Positions 1 through 7,733 of a DNA stretch of 64,000 nucleotides are shown here, piece after piece (the first letter of the stretch is position 1; every line of letters starts with the position of its first letter). Position numbers and translations under genes: made by a program. This DNA is from an uncultured Eubacteriales bacterium (lineage in GTDB: Bacteria; Bacillota; Clostridia; Oscillospirales; Oscillospiraceae): the NCBI GenBank assembly GCA_900546515.1, contig URDG01000012.1, positions 1-64,000 on the forward strand. Direction: 5' to 3'. Below the pieces are notes generated by a model. It was not told the DNA's origin and made no database searches. It worked only from the letters and a program-made list of their open reading frames with translations.

Positions 1-391
1 TGTTGTGTATGCACTTCTTGTCAATAAGCTGAATATTTTTGCTTTCCCCGTTATCCCGGCGGAGCACCTGCACATAGTCCTCCTGAATCAGCCGGGTCTT
101 TTCGAGAATGCCGGAGTTGGTGTTTGCCAGCACCTCGTTCCAGAACCGCTTCCATTCGCCGTCCGTAAAGCGATAGTTATTCAGCTTTTCCAGCTGCGTC
201 CGCAGATTGGCAATCAGGTCGGCTTCCTTATGGATGGTCAGCCGTTCATAGCCCAGCTCGCACAGCAGCCGGATAAATTCCTGTTCCAGAGCCGCCTCGC
301 TTTGGTAGCCATCGGAACGCTTGGATTGGGGCTTGTATTCGGTGACAACAGTGCTTTCACTGCTCTGGGCAACGATGTTGAAGTATGACAT
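1..391 (-). CDS. hsdR: Type I restriction enzyme R subunit, N-terminal part (cut by window edge)
   Basis: Reading leftward from an ATG at 391, an open frame runs off the left edge (130 codons seen) starting MSYFNIVAQSSESTVVTEYK. The segment 'SEAALEQEFIRLLCELGYE' is typical of the N-terminal nuclease region of HsdR, the ATP-dependent translocase and endonuclease subunit of type I restriction enzymes; the catalytic and helicase motifs lie outside the window. A GAGAGGG ribosome site precedes the ATG. It is the last visible gene of the leftward hsd operon, 20 bp after orf181. The call rests on the N-terminal match and on hsdM and hsdS in the same operon. Confidence 0.85.
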   Translation of the reverse strand, partial: MSYFNIVAQSSESTVVTEYKPQSKRSDGYQSEAALEQEFIRLLCELGYERLTIHKEADLIANLRTQLEKLNNYRFTDGEWKRFWNEVLANTNSGILEKTRLIQEDYVQVLRRDNGESKNIQLIDKKCIHN

Positions 392-411
392 AGGTTTCCC
401 TCTCTTTGCCG

Positions 412-957
412 TCAAATATTCATTACGTTTGGAAAGTGAAATGCCCTAGCTACTTGATCTGATGTTGATATGATTCTGTAATCGAAAGAAAACTTATCCT
501 TGTTTCCTCTATAGTAGGCCAATGCCGCCTCGCAAATATCTTGGCAAAGCGCCACTATATCGATGGAAAGTATGTGTTCCTGCACCACACCATCCGCATT
601 GCGCTGGATGCAACGCTCCACTGTCGTGCGCGAGGCACTGGCCAATGAGCGCCAAATCAACGAGAATTTTGTGACATCTTCTGCCCCATCTACCCCAGGA
701 TTGGATTCATGCAGCATGGCACAGCGAAGCTTATAGACCAATTTACCACTGATTACGGCACCATCAATGCCACCCCGTTTCCGCTTTGGCGTGGCGATAA
801 AATCGTCATACCAATTGGCATAGCGCTCGCCATTCCTTCCTTTGGGAGAATACGCTTTTCCACAGGTATCTGGTAATGTCAGTGCCATCGTTAGAGCCGC
901 AATTTGGAGGTCGTTTTTCAGGCAGGTGTTGATTTCCTTTACCAAGTGTTCTATCAT
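412..957 (-). CDS. Unrecognised 181-aa protein with an R-x4-H motif, inside the hsd operon
   Basis: 181 aa, no signal peptide or membrane segment, predicted mostly helical. I cannot assign a family. Residues 78-83 read RCAMLH, an R-x4-H arrangement like the motif of HEPN-type ribonucleases, within 'GKLVYKLRCAMLHESNP'. Its ATG overlaps the hsdS stop (ATGA), so it is translationally coupled to the specificity subunit, and hsdR follows 20 bp later. Base composition is more AT-rich than the surrounding chromosome, fitting an acquired cassette. It could be an accessory defence protein, an anti-restriction control or an unrelated passenger. The HEPN link is an inference from one short motif, which also occurs by chance. 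Confidence 0.75.
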   Translation of the reverse strand: MIEHLVKEINTCLKNDLQIAALTMALTLPDTCGKAYSPKGRNGERYANWYDDFIATPKRKRGGIDGAVISGKLVYKLRCAMLHESNPGVDGAEDVTKFSLIWRSLASASRTTVERCIQRNADGVVQEHILSIDIVALCQDICEAALAYYRGNKDKFSFDYRIISTSDQVARAFHFPNVMNI

Positions 958-1541
958 GTTTTTTCCTCAAATGACAGGAGTTTGTCCCGGTAATATTCAT
1001 ATTGCTTCTTCCGTGCGGTAAGCTCTGCGGCAAGTTCCCTGTTGAGGCCTTCGGTAAGCTCTGCTAAATTGTCCAGTATACGGACAATTTCACGCTGCAC
1101 CGGCAGCGGCGGGACGGGAATCCTAAATTTTGAATATGTTCCAATCCAAAGACGAGTATGTTCTGTTGATGAGTAGTTAAGCACCCCCATCCAATGGAAC
1201 AAAAAACGAATAAGCAATGAGTCCTCTTTCGCAGTTATTATCTTCATAGCAGATGATTTGACCTTAAAAGGGAAAATGACCCATTTGAATGCCGCAGTAA
1301 AATCATCAAAGATAATGACGGGAGTTGCTTTTGATGCTGGATAAACGCCATCACTTTCATCTGTATACCCAAGAACAAAAGATTGTCCAGCAGTCAAAAC
1401 CGGTATTTCATACTCATCATGATAGGCAGTACTTTTAACAATATATTTAGACGGTTGCTCATAGTTAGTAACTTCACTAATTTCCTTATATTCAACGCCC
1501 TCTGGGCAAAGCTCCTGAATCAGTTTTTCGAGTTTTGTCAT
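954..1541 (-). CDS. hsdS: Type I restriction specificity subunit, half-size (single recognition domain)
   Basis: 195 aa. Starts MTKLEKLIQELCPEGVEYK, chosen because AGAAGGTGA lies six bases upstream; a longer frame reaches 1565 without a ribosome site. HsdS normally has two target-recognition domains and two helical spacers (about 400 aa). Here there is one recognition domain (about residues 1-130), the hinge 'IPVPPLPVQREIV', and one C-terminal coiled-coil spacer ending in 'YYRDKLLSFEE'. Half-size subunits are known in the family and can pair to recognise a symmetric site. No second hsdS half or invertase is visible nearby. Lies between orf134 and orf181, overlapping the latter by four bases. 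Confidence 0.85.
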   Translation of the reverse strand: MTKLEKLIQELCPEGVEYKEISEVTNYEQPSKYIVKSTAYHDEYEIPVLTAGQSFVLGYTDESDGVYPASKATPVIIFDDFTAAFKWVIFPFKVKSSAMKIITAKEDSLLIRFLFHWMGVLNYSSTEHTRLWIGTYSKFRIPVPPLPVQREIVRILDNLAELTEGLNRELAAELTARKKQYEYYRDKLLSFEEKT

Positions 1542-1546
1542 GCCAT

Positions 1547-1951
1547 TCACCTTCTTATTTCGCATTTTCTATTACCCAGGAGGCCTTTATATTGGAACAG
1601 CAGATATAATTCATTATTATCAATGCATCCACGAGTTGATGATAGAATTTCGATCTGTATATCGGTTACCGAATTGGATTTTGCAGTATAATACGCTGGT
1701 TTAATAAGATGCTGATGCTTGTCAATTTCAACATATCCTTCTTTCAGATATAGCAATACATCCCTGTCGTTATAGTTTACCAATCCGATTTTAATTTTGT
1801 TATTATCATCAAACAACAAAGCAAAACTGTCATTTAGATTCTTGATTTCTATCTTATTGACAGTCATTTTTACATCATGACTCTGCAAAAAAGAGAGAGC
1901 AAAAGACAGAATGCTTATAAAAAGTGCAATAAGAGAAATAATTATATCCAT
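1547..1951 (-). CDS. Unrecognised 134-aa membrane-anchored protein between hsdM and hsdS
   Basis: 134 aa. Residues 3-23 form one strongly hydrophobic segment (IIISLIALFISILSFALSFL), followed by about 110 residues of polar, probably beta-rich sequence; with few positive charges before the segment, the tail may be outside. An AAGGGGATAGCT ribosome site precedes the ATG. Stop is five bases before the hsdS start, and hsdM ends 27 bp upstream of the ATG on the coding strand, so it is an integral part of the hsd transcript. Codon use is strongly AT-rich, unlike the chromosome. Membrane-anchored partners are not a normal part of type I restriction systems. Function unknown. Confidence 0.75.
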   Translation of the reverse strand: MDIIISLIALFISILSFALSFLQSHDVKMTVNKIEIKNLNDSFALLFDDNNKIKIGLVNYNDRDVLLYLKEGYVEIDKHQHLIKPAYYTAKSNSVTDIQIEILSSTRGCIDNNELYLLFQYKGLLGNRKCEIRR

Positions 1952-1978
1952 AGCTATCCCCTTCTAATTACTAATTGC

Positions 1979-3559
1979 TCATTGCTCATTACTAATTTCA
2001 GCAACGATTTTATCAATTTTCTCTCTCAGCTTCTGCTCCCGTGCGACGATCTCGGCAATCTCGGCGTTCAGCTTTACGATGTCGATCTTCTCACGGGTGT
2101 CCTCCTGCTCCACATAGGTAGAAACAGAGAGATTGTAATTATTCTGCTTGCTGCCAACTTCGTCGTTCGGCACAAGGTGAGCAAAATGCTGCTCGTCCTT
2201 GCGCTCCGCCACAGCGGACACGATACGCCGGATATTGTCATCAGAAAGCCGGTTGTTCTTTGTGACCTTCACAAACTCCTTGGAGGCATCCACGAACAGA
2301 ATGGCGTTGTCCGTCTTGTTCTTTTTCAGGAGCATAATATCCACGGAGATCGTGACATTTAAGAACAGGTTGGAGGGCAGCTGAATGATGGCGTCCACAA
2401 AGTTGTTATCTACCAGATACTTGCGGATCTTCTGCTCCGCCCCGCCACGGTACATAATGCCGGGGAAGCAAACGATGGCCGCCGCACCGTTGGAAGCCAG
2501 CCACGAAAGACTGTGCATAATAAACGCCATATCGCCCTTGGAAGCGGGAGCCAGCACTCCGGCAGGCGAAAAGCGCGGGTCATTGATAAGCAGCGGGTTC
2601 TTATCCCCCTCCCACGGCACGGAAAACGGCGGATTGGACACGATCAGCTCAAAGGGCTGGTCGTCCCAATGCTGCGGGCTGAGCAGGGTATCCTCCCGCA
2701 CAATGCTGAATTTGTCAAACTCGATGTTATGCAGGAACATATTGATGCGGCAAAGGTTGTAAGTGGTCAGGTCAATCTCCTGACCGTAGAAGCCTCGCTC
2801 GATATTATCCTTGCCCAGCACTTTTTCCACCTTCAGCAGCAGAGAACCGGAACCGCAGGCTGGATCATAGACCTTGTTGATTTTCGTTTTGCCAATGGTG
2901 CCGAGGCGGGCCAGCAGCTCCGAAACATCGGCGGGAGTGAAATACTGACCGCCCTTTTTCCCGGCATTGGCGGCGTACATTCCCATCAGATATTCGTAGG
3001 CATCACCAAACAGGTCTGGATTGATGCCATCGGTGGAGAACAGCGGCATCTGCGCTACGCCGTTCAGCAGCTCTACCAGCACCTTGTTGCGCTTGGCAAC
3101 AGTTTCGCCAATTGCCTTGCTGTTCACATCGAAATCGTCAAACAGACCTGCAAAATCATTTTCAGCGTCTCCGCTGGCGGCGCTGCTCTCAATGTGGTTG
3201 AACACACGCTCCAACGTTTCGTTCAGGTTGTCATCCTTGTCCGCCCGGGCGAGGACATTGCAGAACAATTCGGAGGGCAGAATGAAAAAGCCCTTTTCCT
3301 GCACCAGTCCCTCACGGGCAGTCTCCGCATCGGCGTCCGGCATTTTGGCGTAGTCAAAGTCCTTGTTCCCGGCGGCGTACTCGCCCTCGTTGATATAGGC
3401 GGTGAAGTTCTCCGAAATATAGCGGTAAAACATCGTGCCCAGCACATAAGATTTGAAGTCCCACTCCGCCACATGACCTGCGTGGACAAGGTCGGTGGCG
3501 ATTTTATAGATGCGGCGGAACAGCTCGTCCCGCTCTTGATCTTTCTTTATCTCTGCCAT
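1979..3559 (-). CDS. hsdM: Type I restriction-modification DNA methyltransferase subunit
   Basis: 526 aa, normal for HsdM, the N6-adenine methyltransferase that pairs with HsdS. An N-terminal helical domain (about 5-150) precedes the Rossmann methyltransferase fold, with S-adenosylmethionine motif DPACGSG at 232-238 and catalytic NPPF at 309-312. The MAEIKKDQ start was chosen over a frame nine codons longer because AGAAGGAG sits eight bases upstream, inside the end of the xre gene. The C-terminus (about 485-526) is a coiled coil expected to contact HsdS. Second gene of the leftward operon, five bases after xre. Confidence 0.95.
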   Translation of the reverse strand: MAEIKKDQERDELFRRIYKIATDLVHAGHVAEWDFKSYVLGTMFYRYISENFTAYINEGEYAAGNKDFDYAKMPDADAETAREGLVQEKGFFILPSELFCNVLARADKDDNLNETLERVFNHIESSAASGDAENDFAGLFDDFDVNSKAIGETVAKRNKVLVELLNGVAQMPLFSTDGINPDLFGDAYEYLMGMYAANAGKKGGQYFTPADVSELLARLGTIGKTKINKVYDPACGSGSLLLKVEKVLGKDNIERGFYGQEIDLTTYNLCRINMFLHNIEFDKFSIVREDTLLSPQHWDDQPFELIVSNPPFSVPWEGDKNPLLINDPRFSPAGVLAPASKGDMAFIMHSLSWLASNGAAAIVCFPGIMYRGGAEQKIRKYLVDNNFVDAIIQLPSNLFLNVTISVDIMLLKKNKTDNAILFVDASKEFVKVTKNNRLSDDNIRRIVSAVAERKDEQHFAHLVPNDEVGSKQNNYNLSVSTYVEQEDTREKIDIVKLNAEIAEIVAREQKLREKIDKIVAEISNEQ

Positions 3560-3564
3560 CTTCG

Positions 3565-3789
3565 TCACTCCTTCTGGGCGATCCACGCCGCTTCAATCTC
3601 ATCAAAGGGGATGTTGCTTTCTTCACAAAATGCCTTGATTTTTTTCATTGCCGTGATATTCGGCTTGGTTTTGGCGTTTTCCCAACGGTTTATCGTTCCA
3701 ACGGATACATTCAGCGCTTTTGCAAAATCCTCCTGCGACATTAGGGCTCTTTTGCGCATTACCCGTATCAGTCCACTTAAAGACGTCAT
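3565..3789 (-). CDS. XRE-family helix-turn-helix regulator heading the hsd operon
   Basis: 74 aa, one XRE/Cro-type helix-turn-helix of about 55 residues ('SQEDFAKALNVSVGTINRWE' is the recognition region). Such small regulators commonly control restriction-modification operons so that methylase and nuclease appear in balance. The start at 3789 is supported by a GAAGGGG site and by a promoter whose predicted transcript start lies only about 25 bp upstream, which excludes the longer frame from 3825. Its last codons contain the hsdM ribosome site. Likely autoregulatory, though no clear operator dyad was found at the promoter. Confidence 0.85.
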   Translation of the reverse strand: MTSLSGLIRVMRKRALMSQEDFAKALNVSVGTINRWENAKTKPNITAMKKIKAFCEESNIPFDEIEAAWIAQKE

Positions 3790-3820
3790 CAAGCAGTTCC
3801 CCTTCCAGAAGATTAGCAAT

Positions 3821-3848
3821 ATCATACCACAACCCTATCATTTTTCAA
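3821..3848 (-). promoter_or_regulatory. Sigma-A-type promoter of the xre-hsd operon
   Basis: On the minus strand, -35 TTGAAA (3843-3848) and -10 TATGAT (3821-3826) are separated by 16 bp and point to the xre start at 3789. It is the only good promoter upstream of the operon. Confidence 0.6.
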
Positions 3849-4160
3849 CCACATTTGGAGAAATCAGCGTTCCCTTGCTGTAACAGAATCCTTAACAGTG
3901 TCACACTGATAAGTTCTACTCTTTCAGGTTATTAAAAATTTACTCGTCAACAGCAAGCTTGACCTTTCGATTAGGCGCTGAGAAGCGACTTCAATACGAA
4001 AGGCAAAACGATAGACGATATTAATAAAATAAATTGATCACTTCAGCAGCAAAGAGTACTCAGCCAAAAGCTATCGCATCTACCACAAGCATTGCTAGTA
4101 TCCTGCAAACAATGATTATTCCCCCTCACCCCTTGCGCCGCAATAGACAAGGAATAAGAA
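3849..4160. other. Non-coding stretch between the hsd operon and tRNA-Pro, with a cruciform-like hairpin
   Basis: About 310 bp with no credible reading frame on either strand. The one structure is a dyad at 3963-4003: CCTTTCG and CGAAAGG (7-bp arms) enclosing an inner CGCT-gaga-AGCG hairpin. There is no T-run, so it is not an obvious terminator. The stretch is AT-rich like the hsd island and probably belongs to it. Confidence 0.4.
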
Positions 4161-4194
4161 AAGCTCTCTGAAATCGCTGATTTCAGAGAGCTTT
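4161..4194 (-). terminator. Terminator of tRNA-Pro
   Basis: Long perfect dyad (AGCTCTCTGAAATC, loop, complement) directly after the encoded CCA end of the tRNA, with a T-run on the minus strand. Confidence 0.85.
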
Positions 4195-4270
4195 TGGTCC
4201 GAGTGGAGGGGCTCGAACCCCCGACCTGATGGTCCCAAACCACCCGCGCTACCAACTGCGCTACACCCGG
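4195..4270 (-). tRNA. tRNA-Pro (anticodon UGG)
   Basis: 76 nt including an encoded CCA (4195-4197). All arms pair: acceptor CCGGGTG with CACTCGG, anticodon stem GGTGG with CCATC around loop TTTGGGA (anticodon TGG), T-arm GGGGG-TTCGAGC-CCCTC. The 5' half is repeated perfectly 192 bp upstream, between this gene and its promoter, so the mature tRNA must be cut from a transcript that first contains a broken copy. Confidence 0.95.
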
Positions 4271-4274
4271 TTAT
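4233..4274. repeat. 42-bp direct repeat, copy 1 (inside tRNA-Pro)
   Basis: Covers the anticodon loop to the 5' end of tRNA-Pro plus four flanking bases. Identical to 4425-4466; identity stops abruptly at both ends. The crossover edge in the anticodon loop is typical of tyrosine-integrase attachment sites in tRNA genes. Confidence 0.85.
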
Positions 4275-4424
4275 GAAGTTGAAGTTTTGCTGCGACTGTG
4301 GTCAGTCATGTGGTCAATGCTGATTTTCCACCCGTTTTGACCGGCTGCTCAAATCCCGCAAGAGCAGGTGCTGCAAGGCTTTCCGGCGTTTTGGTCTGCC
4401 CCGCCTCGGATACAGGCACGGCAC

Positions 4425-4466
4425 TCCCAAACCACCCGCGCTACCAACTGCGCTACACCCGGTTAT
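4425..4466. repeat. 42-bp direct repeat, copy 2 (orphan 5' half of tRNA-Pro)
   Basis: Perfect copy of 4233-4274, forming a tRNA-Pro half gene without a 3' half. It lies next to the promoter that should drive tRNA-Pro. The 150 bp between the copies contain no gene. Most simply the scar of an integrated and deleted element; a tandem duplication with later loss is the alternative. Confidence 0.85.
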
Positions 4467-4493
4467 ACTTGTCATTTTTCAATCTGCCTGCGT

Positions 4494-4522
4494 ATTATAC
4501 AACAAAATAATGTCGACTGCAA
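4494..4522 (-). promoter_or_regulatory. Promoter of tRNA-Pro
   Basis: Minus-strand -35 TTGCAG (4517-4522), 17-bp spacer, perfect -10 TATAAT (4494-4499). Transcription would cross the orphan tRNA half before the intact tRNA. Confidence 0.75.
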
Positions 4523-4603
4523 GACATTTCTTGATTGATGTTTTTTGCGTTGTGTGGTACTATTGTTAACTGAGATATTATCTGACTGGAGTTTACACCC
4601 GTT

Positions 4604-5356
4604 ATGAGGATGAGAAAAAGGCACAATCTTGAGCCGCGCATGGAAAAATGCGCCGAATTTATCATAGACGACAACACTGCCCACCGCGGCCGCTGGCGGG
4701 ACGATTTTCCCGGCTTCGCCCGGCTCTTTCTTGAGCTCGGCTGCGGAAAAGGCCGCTTCACAGCCGACACTGCCGAGACCATTCCCGGCACGCTGCTGCT
4801 CGCGCTCGAAAAGGTTCCGGACGCGATGATAATCGCAATGGAGCGCATACGTGACAGGGGGCTCGGCAACGTCCGCTTTATCGACGGAGACGCCGCGGCG
4901 CTGCGCGAAATGTTCGCTCCCGGCGAGGTAGACAGGATATACATCAACTTCTGCGACCCGTGGCCCAAGAGCCGCGATGCGAAGCTGCGCCTGACCGCGC
5001 CCGCTTTCCTGCGTCTCTATGCGGATGTGCTGCCTGTCGGAGGCGAGATCCATTTCAAGACTGACAACACGCCGCTCTTTGACTGGTCATATGAGCGCTT
5101 TGCAGAGGAGGGCTGGACCCTGCGCGAAGTCACGCACGACCTGCATAAAAACGGCCCCGTAGGTATAATGACCGATTATGAGGCAAAGTTTTACGCCGAC
5201 GGCATGAAGATAAACCGGCTCGTTGCCGTGAAAACCGCCGCGACGCGCGACGGCACCGCCGGTATCCCGCCAAGGCTCCGCAACGCTTCCCTGTGCGATT
5301 CCAGAGGCTTTGAGGCAAGCCGGACCGCCAATGCAGACTCAGGAGCTGAAAAATGA
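4604..5356 (+). CDS. trmB: tRNA (guanine-N7-)-methyltransferase
   Basis: 250 aa; TrmB makes 7-methylguanosine at position 46 of tRNA from S-adenosylmethionine. The class I fold is visible: motif I 'LELGCGKGRF' near residue 43, the family hallmark 'INFCDPWPKSRDAKLRL' near 115, and 'GGEIHFKTDN' near 145. The N-terminus MRMRKRHNLEPRM is typical. The last 35 residues or so, rich in Ala and Arg, exceed the usual 210-220 aa and look non-conserved. First gene of a rightward operon with exoA (four-base overlap) and dusB. Confidence 0.93.
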   Translation: MRMRKRHNLEPRMEKCAEFIIDDNTAHRGRWRDDFPGFARLFLELGCGKGRFTADTAETIPGTLLLALEKVPDAMIIAMERIRDRGLGNVRFIDGDAAALREMFAPGEVDRIYINFCDPWPKSRDAKLRLTAPAFLRLYADVLPVGGEIHFKTDNTPLFDWSYERFAEEGWTLREVTHDLHKNGPVGIMTDYEAKFYADGMKINRLVAVKTAATRDGTAGIPPRLRNASLCDSRGFEASRTANADSGAEK

Positions 5357-6108
5357 GGTTTATTTCATGGAACGTTAACGGCCTCCGCGCCGTCATAAAA
5401 AAAGGCTTTGAGGACATATTCTGGAGTCTTGACGCCGACTTTTTCTGCATACAGGAGACCAAGCTCCAGGCGGGGCAGGTCAGCCTTGATCTGCCGGGCT
5501 ATGAGAGCTACTGGTGCTATGCCGATAAAAAGGGTTACTCCGGCACCGCGATATTTACAAAGCATGTCCCGCTGTCCGCAAGCTATAATATAGGTATACC
5601 CGAGCACGATGCAGAAGGCCGTGTGATAACGCTGGAGTACGACGGCTTTTATCTCGTCTGCGTCTACACCCCGAACGCGCAGGACGGCTTGCGCCGCATT
5701 GATTACCGCATGAGCTGGGAGGACGCTTTCCGCGAGTATCTTATGGAGCTTGACCGGAAGAGGCCCGTTATCGTCTGCGGTGATATGAACGTCGCTCACG
5801 AGGAGATCGACCTCAAAAACGCAAAAGCCAACGTCGGCAATCCCGGCTTTTCCGATCAGGAACGCGGTAAGTTCAGCGAGCTTCTCGCCGCGGGCTTCAC
5901 CGACAGCTTCCGCTACCTCTACCCCGACAAAACCGACGCGTACTCATGGTGGAGCTACCGCGCCGCCGCAAGACAGCGCAACGTCGGCTGGCGTATAGAT
6001 TATTTTGTCGTCTCCGACAGACTGCGCAGCAACATAAAGGATGCATATATTTTCCCCGAGGTGATGGGCTCTGACCACTGTCCGGTCGGGCTCGACATAA
6101 CATGGTAA
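5353..6108 (+). CDS. exoA: Exodeoxyribonuclease III / AP endonuclease
   Basis: 251 aa, full length for the Xth/ExoA family of Mg-dependent AP endonucleases with 3'-5' exonuclease activity, acting in base-excision repair. Conserved blocks are the N-terminal 'ISWNVNGLRA', metal-binding Glu in 'CIQETK' (E35), 'GDMNVAHEEIDL', and C-terminal 'SDHCPVGLDI' with the catalytic Asp-His pair. Overlaps trmB by four bases and dusB by seven, so the three are co-translated. Confidence 0.95.
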   Translation: MRFISWNVNGLRAVIKKGFEDIFWSLDADFFCIQETKLQAGQVSLDLPGYESYWCYADKKGYSGTAIFTKHVPLSASYNIGIPEHDAEGRVITLEYDGFYLVCVYTPNAQDGLRRIDYRMSWEDAFREYLMELDRKRPVIVCGDMNVAHEEIDLKNAKANVGNPGFSDQERGKFSELLAAGFTDSFRYLYPDKTDAYSWWSYRAAARQRNVGWRIDYFVVSDRLRSNIKDAYIFPEVMGSDHCPVGLDITW

Positions 6109-7073
6109 AAATAGGCGATATTGAGATCACGGGCAGGCTCACCCTGGCCCCTATGGCCGGTGTCACGGACTTTGCGTTCCGCAGCATCTGCCGTGAAATG
6201 GGCGCGGCGCTCACGACGACCGAAATGGTCAGCGCGAAGGCGCTCGTCTACAAGGATGAAAAGACCCGGGCGCTGCTGTATATTCCGGAACCTGAACATC
6301 CCTGCGCCGCGCAGATCTTCGGTCACGAGCCGGATGTCATGGCCGAGGCTGCCGGACTAGCGCTTGAGATTTCGGGAGCGGATATTCTCGACATCAACAT
6401 GGGCTGTCCGGTCGGTAAAGTCGTCAAATCCGGCGACGGATCGGCGCTTATGAAAACGCCCGAGCTTGCGGGCAGCATAATAGAGAGCGTATGCCGCGCT
6501 GTGGACCGGCCCGTAACGGTGAAGTTCCGCAAGGGCTGGGACGGCGGCAGCGTGAACGCCGTGGAGTTTGCGAAGGTATGCGAGCAGGCGGGCGCTGCGG
6601 CGATCGCGGTGCACGGGCGCACAAGGGTGCAGATGTATTCCGGCCGCGCCGATTGGGATGTGATCCGCGAGGTGAAAAAGGCCGTGAACATTCCGGTCAT
6701 CGCCAACGGCGACATTTTCACCGGTCAGGATGCGGAACATATCCTGCGCTATACAGGGTGCGACCTTGCAATGGCGGGCCGCGGCACTTTCGGCAACCCG
6801 TGGCTTTTCAAGCAGGTCAACGCAGTCATTGCCGGCATGCCTGAGCCGCCGCTGCCGCCGCTCGCAGAGCGCATGGATACCGGCGTGCGGCAGATAGAAA
6901 TGCTTGCGCAGGCTGCCGGGGAACGCTCCGCTTGTCTTGAAGCGAGGCACCACCTTCCATGGTATCTGCACGGTGTGCCATATGCCGGATACTACCGCAA
7001 TGAGCTTGTCCACGTCGACACGCTGGACGATATTTACAGGATCGTAAAAGAAATAAAAAGAGATCTGAAATAA
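6102..7073 (+). CDS. dusB: tRNA-dihydrouridine synthase
   Basis: 323 aa, an FMN-dependent enzyme reducing uridine to dihydrouridine in tRNA. TIM-barrel hallmarks: 'LAPMAGVTDFAFR' near residue 16, 'MGCPVGKVVKSGDGSALMK' near 103 with the catalytic Cys and phosphate contacts, 'AVHGRTRVQMYSGRADW' near 170, and 'IANGDIFTG'. Best match is the bacterial DusB-type subfamily. In this operon it completes a tRNA-modification and repair set with trmB and exoA. Confidence 0.93.
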   Translation: MVKIGDIEITGRLTLAPMAGVTDFAFRSICREMGAALTTTEMVSAKALVYKDEKTRALLYIPEPEHPCAAQIFGHEPDVMAEAAGLALEISGADILDINMGCPVGKVVKSGDGSALMKTPELAGSIIESVCRAVDRPVTVKFRKGWDGGSVNAVEFAKVCEQAGAAAIAVHGRTRVQMYSGRADWDVIREVKKAVNIPVIANGDIFTGQDAEHILRYTGCDLAMAGRGTFGNPWLFKQVNAVIAGMPEPPLPPLAERMDTGVRQIEMLAQAAGERSACLEARHHLPWYLHGVPYAGYYRNELVHVDTLDDIYRIVKEIKRDLK

Positions 7074-7112
7074 ATTCAATTATACAATGCCTTCAGTAAA
7101 GGAGGTCATCGG

Positions 7113-7733
7113 ATGACCCGTGAGCAGGAAGCCGCTGTTATTCAGGCGGTCCTTGACGGCGATATAAATGCCTACGAGCTTCTTGTAAAGGAATACGAAA
7201 AAAACGTGTATAATCTCGCGCTGCGCATGGTAGGCAACAGTGAGGACGCCGCCGACATGTCGCAGGAGGCTTTTATAAAGGCCTACAATTCGCTCACCTC
7301 GTTCAGAGGCGACAGCAAGTTCTCCGTATGGCTGTACCGCATCGTGTCAAACGTGTGTCTTGACTATCTGCGAAGCCGCGGACGAAGACAGACAGTTTCC
7401 CTGTCGGCCGAGAATGACGACGGCGAGGATGTGGAAATAGACATAGCCGACGAAACTCAGTCGCCCGAGCGTCTGCTCGACAGGCGGCTGACGCGCGACG
7501 CTGTCCGCCGCGGACTTGCGGCGCTGCCGCCGGAGCACCGGCAGATATTGCTGCTGCGCGAAATTCAGGGGCTGAGCTATGATGAGATCGCAGATGCGCT
7601 CGGCATTGAGGCCGGCACCGTCAAATCCAGAATTTTCAGGGCGAGAAAAAAATTATGCGCATTTCTTATAAAAGACGGGAACATTCCTGAGTTCGTATCG
7701 TCAAGCAAACAGAGAGGAGGTGATCTGTCATGA
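7113..7733 (+). CDS. ECF-type RNA polymerase sigma factor (SigW/RpoE-like)
   Basis: 206 aa with the two-domain ECF architecture: region 2 at about 20-85 ('DAADMSQEAFIKAYNSL', 'WLYRIVSNVCLDYLRSR') and region 4 at about 130-180 ('LPPEHRQILLLREIQGLSYD', then 'GTVKSRIFRARKKL'). Preceded by a strong AAAGGAGGT site. Its stop overlaps the ATG of the zinc-finger protein downstream (ATGA), the standard arrangement of an ECF factor coupled to its anti-sigma factor. Likely drives an envelope-stress regulon; targets cannot be read from the window. Confidence 0.93.
   Translation: MTREQEAAVIQAVLDGDINAYELLVKEYEKNVYNLALRMVGNSEDAADMSQEAFIKAYNSLTSFRGDSKFSVWLYRIVSNVCLDYLRSRGRRQTVSLSAENDDGEDVEIDIADETQSPERLLDRRLTRDAVRRGLAALPPEHRQILLLREIQGLSYDEIADALGIEAGTVKSRIFRARKKLCAFLIKDGNIPEFVSSSKQRGGDLS

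Noticed and set aside
2513..3883. 456-codon frame on the plus strand across hsdM
   Set aside because: hsdM on the other strand has all methyltransferase motifs; this frame has no domain and no ribosome site.
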